Below are positions 23,235 through 32,508 of a DNA stretch of 64,000 nucleotides, piece after piece. Each line of letters starts with the position of its first letter. The stretch's first letter is position 1. Where the stretch lies: positions 27,104,672 to 27,168,671 of the forward strand of contig JAQMRL010000003.1 of assembly GCA_035578175.1 (NCBI GenBank). The letters are read 5' to 3'. Under the pieces are notes generated by a model. That model was not told where the DNA came from. It searched no databases and saw only the letters and a program-made list of their open reading frames with translations. This stretch comes from Catonia carolina. Its lineage: Eukaryota > Arthropoda > Insecta > Hemiptera > Achilidae. The position numbers were made by a program, and so were the translations under genes.

Positions 23235-24602
23235 AGGCGATTTTAAACAAAATCGTAGGAGAGCCATTTTTGAGAAAATTGTATAAGATGCGTGATAGGC
23301 TACTTCCGGTTGAACAATTTTGAAATGCGCTTGTCAGATCCTCTCATGAAACCTAACTTAAGTTCCAAGTTTCAACTTTTATATATATATATATATTCCA
23401 TTTTTGTGTTAGGCCTACCAATTTTATGCACAGAGAGACCAATCAATAAAACTTTTTAGAGCTCAAGGACTTGAAAACCGTGTATTTCTGGTGAAAACGT
23501 GATTTTAAAAAATCTTTAAAATTTTTAAAAATATGAACATATAACTTTCCTTACCTATACAGGGTGATTCATGAAGTTCTCCCCCCACTTCTACAGCACA
23601 TTGTACTAGTAAAAATAATGAAAAAATGTTATATAAACATAGGTCCGAAAACGCTTCGTTAGCGAGTTACAGCTAGCGAAAGTTTCGCCTGGATTTCAGT
23701 TCACCAGGTGAAATGAGGTCTTCCTGGAATTGTGGTAAGGTAGATTAAGGGGCAAATTCAATCATTTCTTATGGTTTTTGATCTGATAAATTGAATAAAA
23801 CAGGTCCCAGATCTGTAAGTTAAATAGTTTTTGAGAAAACCAGTGTCAAATGCAAAAAATGGAGTGAAAATCACATTTTTTCATCTTTGGGCAAGAATAA
23901 CTTTGTTATTTCACCAAGAAACAGTTAAAAATTTTCAATAAAAAATGTAGAAAATTTTATTCTGAACAAACCGGTGTAAATAAAGTACACAGAAAGCGAA
24001 TAGTTTTTGAGAAAACCAGTGTCAAATGCAAAAAAATGGAGTGAAATAAACACATTTTTTCATTTTAGTTTTTCCGGTTAATTTTACTTTGTACTCTTAT
24101 GAATAAAAACTCATTTAATCAAACATCTATTCGCTTTCTGTGTACTTAATTTACACCGGTTTGTTCAGAATAAAATTTTCTACATGTTTTATTGAAAAAT
24201 TTTAACTGTTTCTTGGTGAAATAACACAGTTATCCTTGCCCAAAGATGAAAAAATAAGTTTTTCACTCCATTTTTTGCATTTGACACTGGTTTTCTTAAA
24301 AACTATTTAACTTACAGATCTGGGACCTGTTTTATTCAATTTATCAGATCAAAAACCATAAGAAATGATTGAATTTGCCCCTTAATCTACCTTACCACAA
24401 TTCCAGGAAGACCTCATTTCACCTGGTGAACTGAAATCCAGGCGAAACTTTCGCTAGCTGTAACTCGCTAACGAAGCGTTTTCGGACCTATGTTTATATA
24501 ACATTTTTTCATTATTTTTACTAGTACAATGTGCTGTAGAAGTGGGGGGAGAACTTCATGAATCACCCTGTATATCATATATGGCAAAAGAAAGTAAAAA
24601 GT
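23235..24602 (-). mobile_element. family A repeat, copy 3, split by a fold-back insertion
   Basis: The minus strand from 24602 reads TTTTTACTTTCTTTTGCCAT and is interrupted at 24573-23558 by a fold-back element. It resumes with GGTAAGGAAAGTTATATG, then TTTTCACC, GATTGGTC, TTGAAACTTGGAAC, CAACCGGAAGTAG and ACGATTTTGTTTAAAATCG, all matching family A copies 1 and 2 in order. Homology fades below about 23235, so the 3' third is missing or decayed. Confidence 0.78.
23558..24573. mobile_element. 1-kb fold-back element nested in family A
   Basis: The ends are TACAGGGTGATTCATGAAGT and its exact complement, bordered by TA on both sides. The arms of roughly 440 bp (23558-23999 and 24130-24573) match almost throughout, around a spacer of about 130 nt. 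The spacer repeats part of the arm (GTTTTTGAGAAAACCAGTGT occurs at about 23829 and 24003). The flanking sequence rejoins into a continuous family A repeat, which confirms the boundaries and a TA target duplication. There is no coding frame. It is a non-autonomous element of a TA-targeting DNA transposon, possibly mariner-like. Confidence 0.88.
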
Positions 24603-24607
24603 TAAAA

Positions 24608-25534
24608 ACAAATAATTCGCTACCGTAGAAGTCGTAAAGAGGTATTTTCTTTCGTATAAGCTTGTTCTGCCCGTAAAATTCTTTGATTCTGTACGAGAGC
24701 CTCATTGCCGGAAAACCAATAGAAAGATTGTAAAGAAAATCCCAAAAATAACATTCCAAAGTTAAGTAATAGCCTATGTATTTCTTTTACCAATAATACT
24801 GACATATTTATTAAATTCTTGTGCTCGACTGGATAAGTTTCTTTAGTAATTCATGTTTATAAAAACATTACCACGCAAACATTTTTTTAACATTTTACCT
24901 AGTATTATCGTAGGTACTGGTGTATACTTAAAAAATATATAAATTACATCTACAAAAAGCCTCTTGGAGGTGAAACTGGATTTAATACTGGCTCTAATGG
25001 CCAAATAGTATTAGGTATTTCTTTCGTTACTATTATTCGGGATCACGATTTATAACGTTCTTTCCGTTCCTTGACTATTTTAATCCCAGGATTTGTTCAT
25101 TTTGGTTTCCAAATGGTTCTTCTTTTTTTTTGTTCAACGTAGCTTTTAATTTTTGTGTTTTTTCTGTTTACTTAAAATCCTTAATATTATATTTTTGAAT
25201 ATCTTTGTAAACATATATTTTAAATATGTAAATGTAATCTAATACGAGAATATAATACAATCTATTAATTTGTGTATTATTTACCGCCTCTTATGAATTT
25301 GTATCGTTTATTTATAGTCTGCGGTAAATTTTAGAATTATAATTGCAAAAAAAAGTCTTTAAAATGTTTTCAAATTGATCCTAATGTTGAAACTTGGCAA
25401 TTTACCATTGATTTATAACATTTTACTAAAAAATTTCCTGTAAGAATATTTTTTGAATCGTTGGAAGTGGGTAAAGATTCTCCAAATGGGGTACTAACCC
25501 AAGGCACTAACCATCCTTTCTATGTTTTTTGCAG
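24608..25534. other. AT-rich DNA, no confident gene
   Basis: No frame or repeat is supported here. The interval leads into a splice-acceptor-like tract at 25515-25534. Confidence 0.4.
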
Positions 25535-25608
25535 AAGATCAAATTATGATATCTGATGATGAAGATGTTCTGCATCAATCAGATCCTCTCTATTACCAAA
25601 CTAGATAA
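25535..25608 (+). other. candidate terminal coding exon
   Basis: A good acceptor (TTTCTATGTTTTTTGCAG) is followed by two bases and then an open frame DQIMISDDEDVLHQSDPL ending YYQTR and TAA at 25606-25608. The acidic, hydrophilic composition is unlike the translated AT-rich background. I do not recognise the protein, and no upstream exon is identified. It could be a chance splice-like site. Confidence 0.22.
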
Positions 25609-25759
25609 CAAACTACCACAATAGACTAACTGGGAAGAAAAATTGAAGTTCATTTTCTGGGTTAATTAAACAGAATAATTAATACATGTACATTTTGATC
25701 ACGTGTTACTAAGGGGTAAAAAGGAGTTACTACAAAAAAAACACTACATATTAGATCTA

Positions 25760-26711
25760 TTTTTACTTTCTCTTGCCTATATGAATATATAGGAAGGAAA
25801 GTATTGTTTTCATGTCGATTTTTCGAAATCGAGTTTTCACCGGATCTATACGTTTTCAGACCCCCTGAACCCAAAAAACATGTTTTTAGCGATTGGTCTG
25901 TGTGTGTGTCTGTGTGTGTGTGTGTGTGTGAACAGAATATCTCAAGAACGGAACATCGTACGAACTTGAAACTTGAAACTTAAGTTACATACCACTACCG
26001 GACGCGACACGAACATTTTCATCAAAATCGGTCAACCGGAAGTAGTAGTTTATTCGTATAATTTTTCACTTTTTTGCGATTTTCTCAAAAACTGGTCCTA
26101 CGATTTTTTTTAAAATCGCCTATTTTACTAAATTTTTTATTTTCTACAAGATAGGGTAGGCGCCATGTTTGCTGAAATTCTCGGTGAGGCTGTTTTCACG
26201 TAAAAACGTTGTTTTTTTAAGATTACGGCTTTAATATAAATTTCAACGCAAAAACTTATATAATAAAAGTTGTAGAGAATTTAAAAACCTACAACTTTTG
26301 TTTCAAACATTTTTTTGTATAACGCTTAGTTTAGCGGTAATTTGCGATTTTCTGTTTTTTTTCTCACGAAAACGTGAGAAAAATCGATTTTTTTAACATT
26401 TCGGTCTTAGTATGCATTTTACGACAAAAGTGTATATAATAAAAGTTATAGAAAATTAAAAGATCTACAACTTTTGTTTAGAGAATTTTTCTCTACAGAG
26501 CCTAGTTTAGCGTGAAAGCGTGATTTTTCGTATTTTTAAGCCAAACTGAGTTCGATTGTCATTTTGCGTCATTCACTCATGATTAAAATAAGGTTATGTT
26601 TTTGAGGTTAGTTTTTGTTTATTTCTAATATTTTATTAATAATGTTAGGTTTATTATTAATCATTTGCATTGGCAAGAGAAAGTTGTGTGAGTGTTTCAC
26701 ACCAGATTTTT
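25760..26711 (+). mobile_element. family A repeat, copy 2
   Basis: Collinear with 11425-12420 from TTTTTACTTTCTCTTGCC to the GTGTGAGTGTTTCACACC hairpin and CAGATTTTT. It shares ATGTCGATTTTTCGAAATCG, TTCACCGGATCTATACG, CATCAAAATCGGTCAACCGG and the TTTAAGATT blocks. The two copies differ by scattered substitutions and by the length of the TG run. No protein is encoded. Confidence 0.82.
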
Positions 26712-26934
26712 ATAACTTCCCGAAGAGCTACAGTCGTGAATATCGGCCCGTGTGAACTACAAGTGACATGTAGTGATAATTTTATAATTTTTGTTGTTTT
26801 AATTACCAATTTATAAATAATTTGTCCTCAACAAATAAACATAAGCCTTTTCCAAATTTCTGCACCTTTCTCTGTTTCTTTTCTGCTGAGTCCAGTTAAA
26901 TCCTCCTACTCTCTTGATGCCATCTTCCAATCAT

Positions 26935-27265
26935 ATCGGAGTTCGCCTATATCCAGTGTCCATGTCAATGTTGTGTCTTGTTCGTGGTCTCTACATTTGA
27001 ATTACACCATTCCATCTACCTTTCTCCTTGTCCAGTGTCAATGGCCATGTTCAGTGTCTTATCCGTGGTCTCCACTTTTAAATTACACCATTTTATCTAC
27101 CTTCGTCCATGTCCATGTTCAGTGTTCCTGTCCGTAGTCACCACTTTTGAATAATACCATTCAACCACCCTCGTCCATGTCCAGTGTCCATATTCATGTC
27201 CATATTCAATGTTCCTGTCCGTGGTCTCCTTTTTTGATAACACCATTCCATTTACCTTTCGTGAC
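26935..27265. repeat. minisatellite, about four units of 80-90 bp
   Basis: The unit reads roughly TCCATGTTCAGTGTTCCTGT, then CCGTGGTCTCCACTTTTGAA, then TTACACCATTCCATCTACCT. Imperfect copies start near 26955, 27033, 27112 and 27205, and the last contains a local duplication of TCCATATTCATG. The open frames across it on both strands follow from the repeat and do not indicate genes. Confidence 0.75.
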
Positions 27266-27564
27266 TCTTTCATTATCGTCCGAACATTGTCCTTTTTGTT
27301 GGGCCATTTTTTATATGACATCCTACACTTTTGTAACAGTTTTACATACTCGTTTGGCTTTTGATGTTGCAATATTATCCCTGTCTACATATTTTGTTTT
27401 TGTTATGCTCTAATATTGTGCGCAATAAACACCAACGTTCGCGTATTCATGCCGGCGTATAAGATTTCACTTGTATATTATGTTACCCGCAGAACGTGTG
27501 TACTACTGTACCTAAAAACAATAATAAAGGAAACAGCTGATATAAATTTAAATAAAATATTGTC
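27266..27564. other. unassigned DNA upstream of the LINE insertion
   Basis: I see no gene. The 13-bp target sequence of the LINE begins at 27565. Confidence 0.4.
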
Positions 27565-27824
27565 ATAGTTGTTATTGGATGGTCAGCTGTATACATGTTT
27601 ACGATATAGTTGTGTTTTTATAGTGCTACTCTATTTGAAGAAAATTTCTTTATAAACTGTCAGTTAATGGTAAAAATATACCTGTTATATTGGGCAACTG
27701 TCTACAAGAGTTTTTTTTGATAAGTATTTCGTTTTTTTTTTTAGATAATAATAATAATTGTTTTTGAATATTTTGTTATAAGCTAGAGGTTAGGTTGAAT
27801 CTAAAAATTTAACTATAAACAACA

Positions 27825-29069
27825 ATGTACAATGGGCTGAAACGCCCTTCTTCTTCTTCTTCATCTTCCTCCAATGAGCAGAGTAAGCTAGCTCGCCAAT
27901 CTACGATGAATAATCAAGAAGGCATTGATTCCATGTACGTAGAAGCAGATGATTTCCAGAATACACCTGATTGGCAAACTGTACCAATTTTAAAAAGCAA
28001 ATCAGCTGATAAATTAGTAGATTCAAATGTTAATAATATTTCATTAAAAAATAGATTCAGCTGTTTGCCTGTTGAAGAAAATAACGTTTCTCAACAAAAA
28101 AAGATTAAAACTCCACCTATAATCCTATACGGCATAACAGATATTAACAAATTGATAGAGTTATTTGATAAATCGGTTTCTAAATCAGACTATTTAATTA
28201 AATCATTTAGTAATAAACAATTAAAAGTTATATCAAGTAATGTTGATGTTTACAAAAAATTAATAGCGGTTATTCGTGAAGTGAATTTAATCGGTCATAC
28301 ATTTAGTAGGAAAGAAGAACGCGCTTACCGAATAGTAATAACAAATTTACATTACTCTATTCCAACTTCTATTATTAAAGAAGAAATTGAAAAACATGGG
28401 CACAAAGTCAGAGGTGAAATTGTTAATGCTCGCCACCGCGTAACTAAAGAACCAATTCCTATATTTTTTGTTAATCTTGAACCGCAAGAAAACAACAAAG
28501 ACATTTTTAATATCAGGTATATTTCGAATTGTTGCGTTAATATCGAACCACCTAGAAAAAGTAACCACATAGTTCAATGTAAACGTTGCCAACAATACGG
28601 CCACACCAAAAACAATTGCATGCGTCCCTATCGTTGTGTAAAGTGTGCGCAGAGCCATAATACAACTGACTGCCCAAAGACAGATCGAAACACACCAGCA
28701 ACATGTGCATTGTGTTTAGATAATCATCCTGCGAATTATAAAGGTTGCCGCATTTACCAGGAAATAATGAACAGGAAACGTGGAAACAAGAATACCCCTA
28801 CGACTGATTCACAACCTAAGAATATCAGATCATTCAATGCAAATAATGAACACTTTCCTAAATTAAAACAAACCAGACAAAATGTTATTATTGATAACAG
28901 TCAAACTACACCATCTGTGTCATACGCAGATGTACTGCAGAACAAAAGGGAAGATTCTGACATAGTAACAAAACTCAATAAAGTATCTGAACAGATTGAA
29001 TTATTGGTTAGTCAAATGAGTAATCTGATGGGATTATTGACAACCGTTGTCAATAAACTGTTTAAATGA
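27825..29069 (+). CDS. LINE ORF1: gag-like zinc-knuckle nucleic-acid-binding protein
   Basis: The 414-residue product binds element RNA and forms the ribonucleoprotein particle, by analogy with Jockey ORF1 proteins. It has a serine run (residues 9-16) and a disordered N-terminus to about 95. A PRE_C2HC/RRM-like region (about 168-240) precedes three zinc knuckles: CKRCQQYGHTKNNC (252-265), CVKCAQSHNTTDC (271-283) and CALCLDNHPANYKGC (294-308). A predicted amphipathic or coiled-coil tail lies at about 378-412 (LNKVSEQIELLVSQMSNLMG). The start follows ACA at -3 to -1 and is the first ATG of the long frame. The stop TGA overlaps the ORF2 ATG as ATGA. No stops or frameshifts occur. The knuckle pattern is typical of Jockey-clade gag proteins. 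Confidence 0.92.
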   Translation: MYNGLKRPSSSSSSSSNEQSKLARQSTMNNQEGIDSMYVEADDFQNTPDWQTVPILKSKSADKLVDSNVNNISLKNRFSCLPVEENNVSQQKKIKTPPIILYGITDINKLIELFDKSVSKSDYLIKSFSNKQLKVISSNVDVYKKLIAVIREVNLIGHTFSRKEERAYRIVITNLHYSIPTSIIKEEIEKHGHKVRGEIVNARHRVTKEPIPIFFVNLEPQENNKDIFNIRYISNCCVNIEPPRKSNHIVQCKRCQQYGHTKNNCMRPYRCVKCAQSHNTTDCPKTDRNTPATCALCLDNHPANYKGCRIYQEIMNRKRGNKNTPTTDSQPKNIRSFNANNEHFPKLKQTRQNVIIDNSQTTPSVSYADVLQNKREDSDIVTKLNKVSEQIELLVSQMSNLMGLLTTVVNKLFK

Positions 29070-31750
29070 AATTCCTACGAATTGCGGAGTGGAATGTCAA
29101 CGGTCTTATTCGGAGGCGACAGGAAGTAGAAGTTTTTCTGAAGGTTAACAAAATAGATATTCTTCTCATATCTGAATCTCACCTTACAAACCCTGATTTT
29201 TTTAGACTATATGGATATACACTCTACAACGCCAATCATCCGGATGGTAACGCTCATGGAGGCAGTGCTATTCTTGTTAAAAATTCAATAAAACATCACG
29301 AGTTGCCAGCATGCACATCAGATCATCTTCAAGCGACATCGATACAATTACACGATTGGTTTGGTCCTCTGGTAATTTCATCTGTTTACTGTCCGCCGAG
29401 GCATCGGATAACGAGAAATGTGTTCCAGAATTATTTCCATCTCCTTGGAAATCGATTTATCTCAGCGGGCGATTGGAATGCTAAACATACGTATTGGGGA
29501 TCTCGCCTCATTACACCTCGTGGTCGGGAACTGAAAGTGGCCATAGATTTGGGAAATAATTATAATATCTTGTCTACCGGACAACCTACATACTGGCCAA
29601 CAGACCGAAATAAAATCCCTGATTTATTGGACTTTGGTATCACAAAAGGTATCAGTAGGTTTTATACAGATGTGGAAAGCAGCCTAGACAGTACATCAGA
29701 CCATTCTCCAATCATAATTACAATCAGTACACATATTATTCTACGACAAAAACCTCCCACTTTATATAACAAATACACAAATTGGACTTCCTTCTCAGCT
29801 TTTATTCATGACAACATTAACCTCAACATACCTTTAAAAGTATCGGACGACATAGATGAAGCAGTTCAACACTTCACAAACATCATTCAAAAAGCAGCTT
29901 GGAGTAGTACACCGGAAGATACAGTCACAGAATACGATAATATGAATTACCCACGTGAAATTTTGGAAAAAGTAAGAGAAAAAAGAAGATTACGGCGTGT
30001 ATGGCAAAATAGCAGACACCCCGCAGACAAAACCGCATTCAACCGAGCATCAAAAGAACTAAAAGATTTATTATTCACTATAAAAAATAATTCTTTTCGA
30101 ACCTTTTTAGAAAATTTGTCTCCCAACGAAACAACAGATCACTCGTTATGGAAAGCCACTTCTAAAATAAAAAGACCAATTCAACATACTCCTCCACTCC
30201 GACGTGATGATGGGAACTGGGCTAGAAGTGATGAAGAGAAAGCCGATTTGTTTTGTGACTACCTAAGTGATGTATTTCAACCTCATCCTTCTGTCGGAAT
30301 TGACGAAAAAGAAATTCACGAGTTTATGGAAATACCAGTGCCTATGGACTTACCGATAGAACCTTTTACTGTTGGCGAGATACAACAAGTAATCAATCAC
30401 CTTCCATCAAAAAAGGCTCCGGGATTTGACTTAATTACGTCTGAAGTCATCAAACATCTTCCTGTCAGGGCATTAACTTATCTTCAAATTCTATTCAACA
30501 GTATCTTGCGAACGACACATTTTCCTTCTCAATGGAAAGTCTCGCAAATAATAATGATTCCAAAACCAGGTAAACCACCAAATGAAATGTCTTCATATAG
30601 GCCAATTAGCTTACTGCCTCGTCTTTCCAAGGTCTTTGAAAAATTGTTTTTAAAGAAGCTTCAGGGGATTCTAATACAACAGAATGTTGTTCCAGACCAT
30701 CAATTTGGATTCAGAAGCGGTCACTCTACTGTGGAGCAAATACATCGGGTAGTGAATATGATATCTGACACATTAGAAAGGGGAGATATCTGCTGTGCTC
30801 TTTTTCTAGACATATTAAGAGCCTTTGACAAAGTGTGGCATATTGGTCTTTTATACAAATTAAAAACAATTTTACCTTATCCGTTTTATTTTGTTCTTAA
30901 ATCTTTTCTGGAAGGTAGGATATTTCAAATTAAATGCAGAGGTGCATACTCAAAATTTGGAGAAATAAACTCCGGGGTTCCTCAAGGATCTATACTTGCT
31001 CCAATATTATACGTAATATTTACCGCTGACATGCCTCTAAACCAATCAGTACTTACCGCTACGTACGCTGATGATACAGCAATTCTTTCATCTGACAATA
31101 ACGCTACAGAAGCATCAAATAAAGCTCAAATATACTTAGACGAAGTGCTACTATGGTTGAACAAATGGAGACTAAAAGCCAACGCAAATAAATCCGTCCA
31201 AGTTACGTTTACTATGAGAAGAGAGGAATGCCCATCAGTACTCCTAGGTAATGATGTACTCCCACAACAAGATCATGTGAAGTACCTTGGCTTGCATCTA
31301 GATCGGAGATTAACTTGGCGACATCACATAGTATGTAAACGGAACGAGCTTAATTTAAAATACATGAGGTTTAACTGGTTGTTAGGAAGAAGATCACAAT
31401 TATCTGTTGAAAATAAGGTCTTGATCTACAATACAATTTTCAAGCCTGTTTGGAAGTATGGCGCTCAGCTTTGGGGTACATCCAGCAGATCCAATTTAGA
31501 AATGATACAACGCTTCCAAAATAAAGTATTAAGATCGACGAGTAACGCTGGGTGGTTTATAAGAAACTCGGAAATACATAACCATCTTCGTATCCGTACC
31601 GTAACAGAAGAGATAAGAGAGCTGAGCCTCCGGTACCAGCTAAGATTAAACAATCACCAGAACCACCTGGCATTAAATTTACTGGACAACAGTGAGGAAA
31701 CGAAGCGCCTCAAAAGACATCACATCCTCGACTTAGACCAACGATTTTAA
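29066..31750 (+). CDS. LINE ORF2: endonuclease and reverse transcriptase
   Basis: The 894-residue product nicks target DNA and reverse-transcribes element RNA at the nick. The N-terminal apurinic-type endonuclease spans about 1-225, with conserved N10 (AEWNVNG), E37 (LISESHL), D136 and N138 (SAGDWNAKH) and D212 and H213 (TSDHSP). The RT spans about 480-750: PKPGKPP and SYRPISLLP (499-518), FGFRSGHSTVEQ (548-558), motif A LFLDILRAFDKVWH with D582, GVPQGSILAP (637-646) and YADD (667-670). Residues 740-894 include YLGLHLDRRLTW and a conserved tail. No RNase H domain follows, and the length matches Jockey-type ORF2. All expected catalytic residues are present. Translation probably depends on reinitiation at the ATGA overlap with ORF1. 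Confidence 0.94.
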   Translation: MKFLRIAEWNVNGLIRRRQEVEVFLKVNKIDILLISESHLTNPDFFRLYGYTLYNANHPDGNAHGGSAILVKNSIKHHELPACTSDHLQATSIQLHDWFGPLVISSVYCPPRHRITRNVFQNYFHLLGNRFISAGDWNAKHTYWGSRLITPRGRELKVAIDLGNNYNILSTGQPTYWPTDRNKIPDLLDFGITKGISRFYTDVESSLDSTSDHSPIIITISTHIILRQKPPTLYNKYTNWTSFSAFIHDNINLNIPLKVSDDIDEAVQHFTNIIQKAAWSSTPEDTVTEYDNMNYPREILEKVREKRRLRRVWQNSRHPADKTAFNRASKELKDLLFTIKNNSFRTFLENLSPNETTDHSLWKATSKIKRPIQHTPPLRRDDGNWARSDEEKADLFCDYLSDVFQPHPSVGIDEKEIHEFMEIPVPMDLPIEPFTVGEIQQVINHLPSKKAPGFDLITSEVIKHLPVRALTYLQILFNSILRTTHFPSQWKVSQIIMIPKPGKPPNEMSSYRPISLLPRLSKVFEKLFLKKLQGILIQQNVVPDHQFGFRSGHSTVEQIHRVVNMISDTLERGDICCALFLDILRAFDKVWHIGLLYKLKTILPYPFYFVLKSFLEGRIFQIKCRGAYSKFGEINSGVPQGSILAPILYVIFTADMPLNQSVLTATYADDTAILSSDNNATEASNKAQIYLDEVLLWLNKWRLKANANKSVQVTFTMRREECPSVLLGNDVLPQQDHVKYLGLHLDRRLTWRHHIVCKRNELNLKYMRFNWLLGRRSQLSVENKVLIYNTIFKPVWKYGAQLWGTSSRSNLEMIQRFQNKVLRSTSNAGWFIRNSEIHNHLRIRTVTEEIRELSLRYQLRLNNHQNHLALNLLDNSEETKRLKRHHILDLDQRF

Positions 31751-32065
31751 TACATACACCAAGTTAAATTCACCACTCATCCTCATCACACTTTTTAATC
31801 TAAAGTGAAATTTCAAATTTTTATTTATTTTACTTTTTTATTGTTAACTTCTTTTGCATTGTTTACTTCATTTTTTTTGTTTACTTCTTTTACATTGTTT
31901 TTGTTAATTTTGTAACTTTACAACATTTCTTAGTTTTTATTAACTTTATTTTCTAATTTTATTTAGTTGAAGTGAGAGCAAAGGCTGTCTACTTCACTCA
32001 CGTAAGTTTAGTTCTTGTAAAATGATTTGCTTAAAGCCACATTGTAAGGCTGATTGTAAATAAAT

Positions 32066-32100
<35 letters not shown>

Positions 32101-32159
32101 AATAGTTGTTATTGACACTGTGATGACGTGTAAAAAAAATCAGCTGTCAGCATTCTATA

Positions 32160-32240
32160 CTATAATATAGGAGCTCACTTGATTGCTAGCGTAAGGAATT
32201 CGGTTGGGAGGATTGTTTGTACGATTCCCCGCCTACAATC
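32160..32240 (+). other. possible tRNA-like (SINE head) sequence
   Basis: TTGATTGCTAGCGTAAGGAA followed by GTACGATTCCCCGCC resembles an A-box and B-box pair, and a TAGTAGTAGTAA tail follows. The fold is not complete and there is only this copy, so the assignment is weak. Confidence 0.3.
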
Positions 32241-32283
32241 TAGTAGTAGTAATACTATCATTAGTACGTGCTGTTCTAAAAAT

Positions 32284-32508
32284 ACTAGTCACAAACCAAT
32301 AATTGGTTTGTGACTAGTTAATCTAATATTGTTATACGCGGCCTATATAAACAAACTGACATAAAATGGAACACTACCGAGTGTTCCATTTTATGTCAGT
32401 TTGTTTATATAGGCCGCGTATAACAATATTAGATTAACTAGTCACAAACCAATTATTCCATTTTATGTCAGTTTGTTTATATAGGCCGCGTATAACAATA
32501 TTAGATTA
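32284..32508. repeat. perfect 75-bp-arm palindrome with an extra partial arm
   Basis: Positions 32301-32375 and 32380-32454 are exact reverse complements around the 4-nt spacer ACCG. A third, direct partial copy of the right arm follows immediately (about 32455-32508, from ATTCCATTTTATGTC to AATATTAGATTA). A further partial inverted copy of the outer end (ACTAGTCACAAACCAAT) precedes at 32284-32300. Perfect arms imply very recent origin, ongoing arm conversion or an assembly artefact. No coding potential is seen. Confidence 0.93.

Larger units (their letters stand above)
27578..32101 (+). mobile_element. full-length Jockey-clade LINE with 13-bp target duplication
   Basis: A complete non-LTR retrotransposon of about 4.5 kb. 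The target duplication ATAGTTGTTATTG lies at 27565-27577 and 32102-32114. The order is a 5' UTR of about 247 nt, ORF1 (27825-29069), ORF2 (29066-31750), a 3' UTR of about 320 nt, an AATAAA-like signal near 32058 and poly(A) (about 32070-32099). Both frames are uninterrupted and the catalytic residues are present, so the copy appears young and could be active. The ATGA overlap implies that ORF2 is translated by termination-reinitiation. Two truncated relatives lie at 2795-3495 and 41480-42256. Jockey clade rather than another clade is inferred from domain content: an apurinic endonuclease, an RT, no RNase H and a zinc-knuckle ORF1. Confidence 0.93.

Noticed and set aside
27097..27413. Opposed 88-91-residue open frames
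   Set aside because: They arise from the minisatellite; repeat periodicity explains both frames.
28347..28658. Minus-strand open frames within ORF1
   Set aside because: They are antisense to an intact, domain-bearing LINE ORF1.
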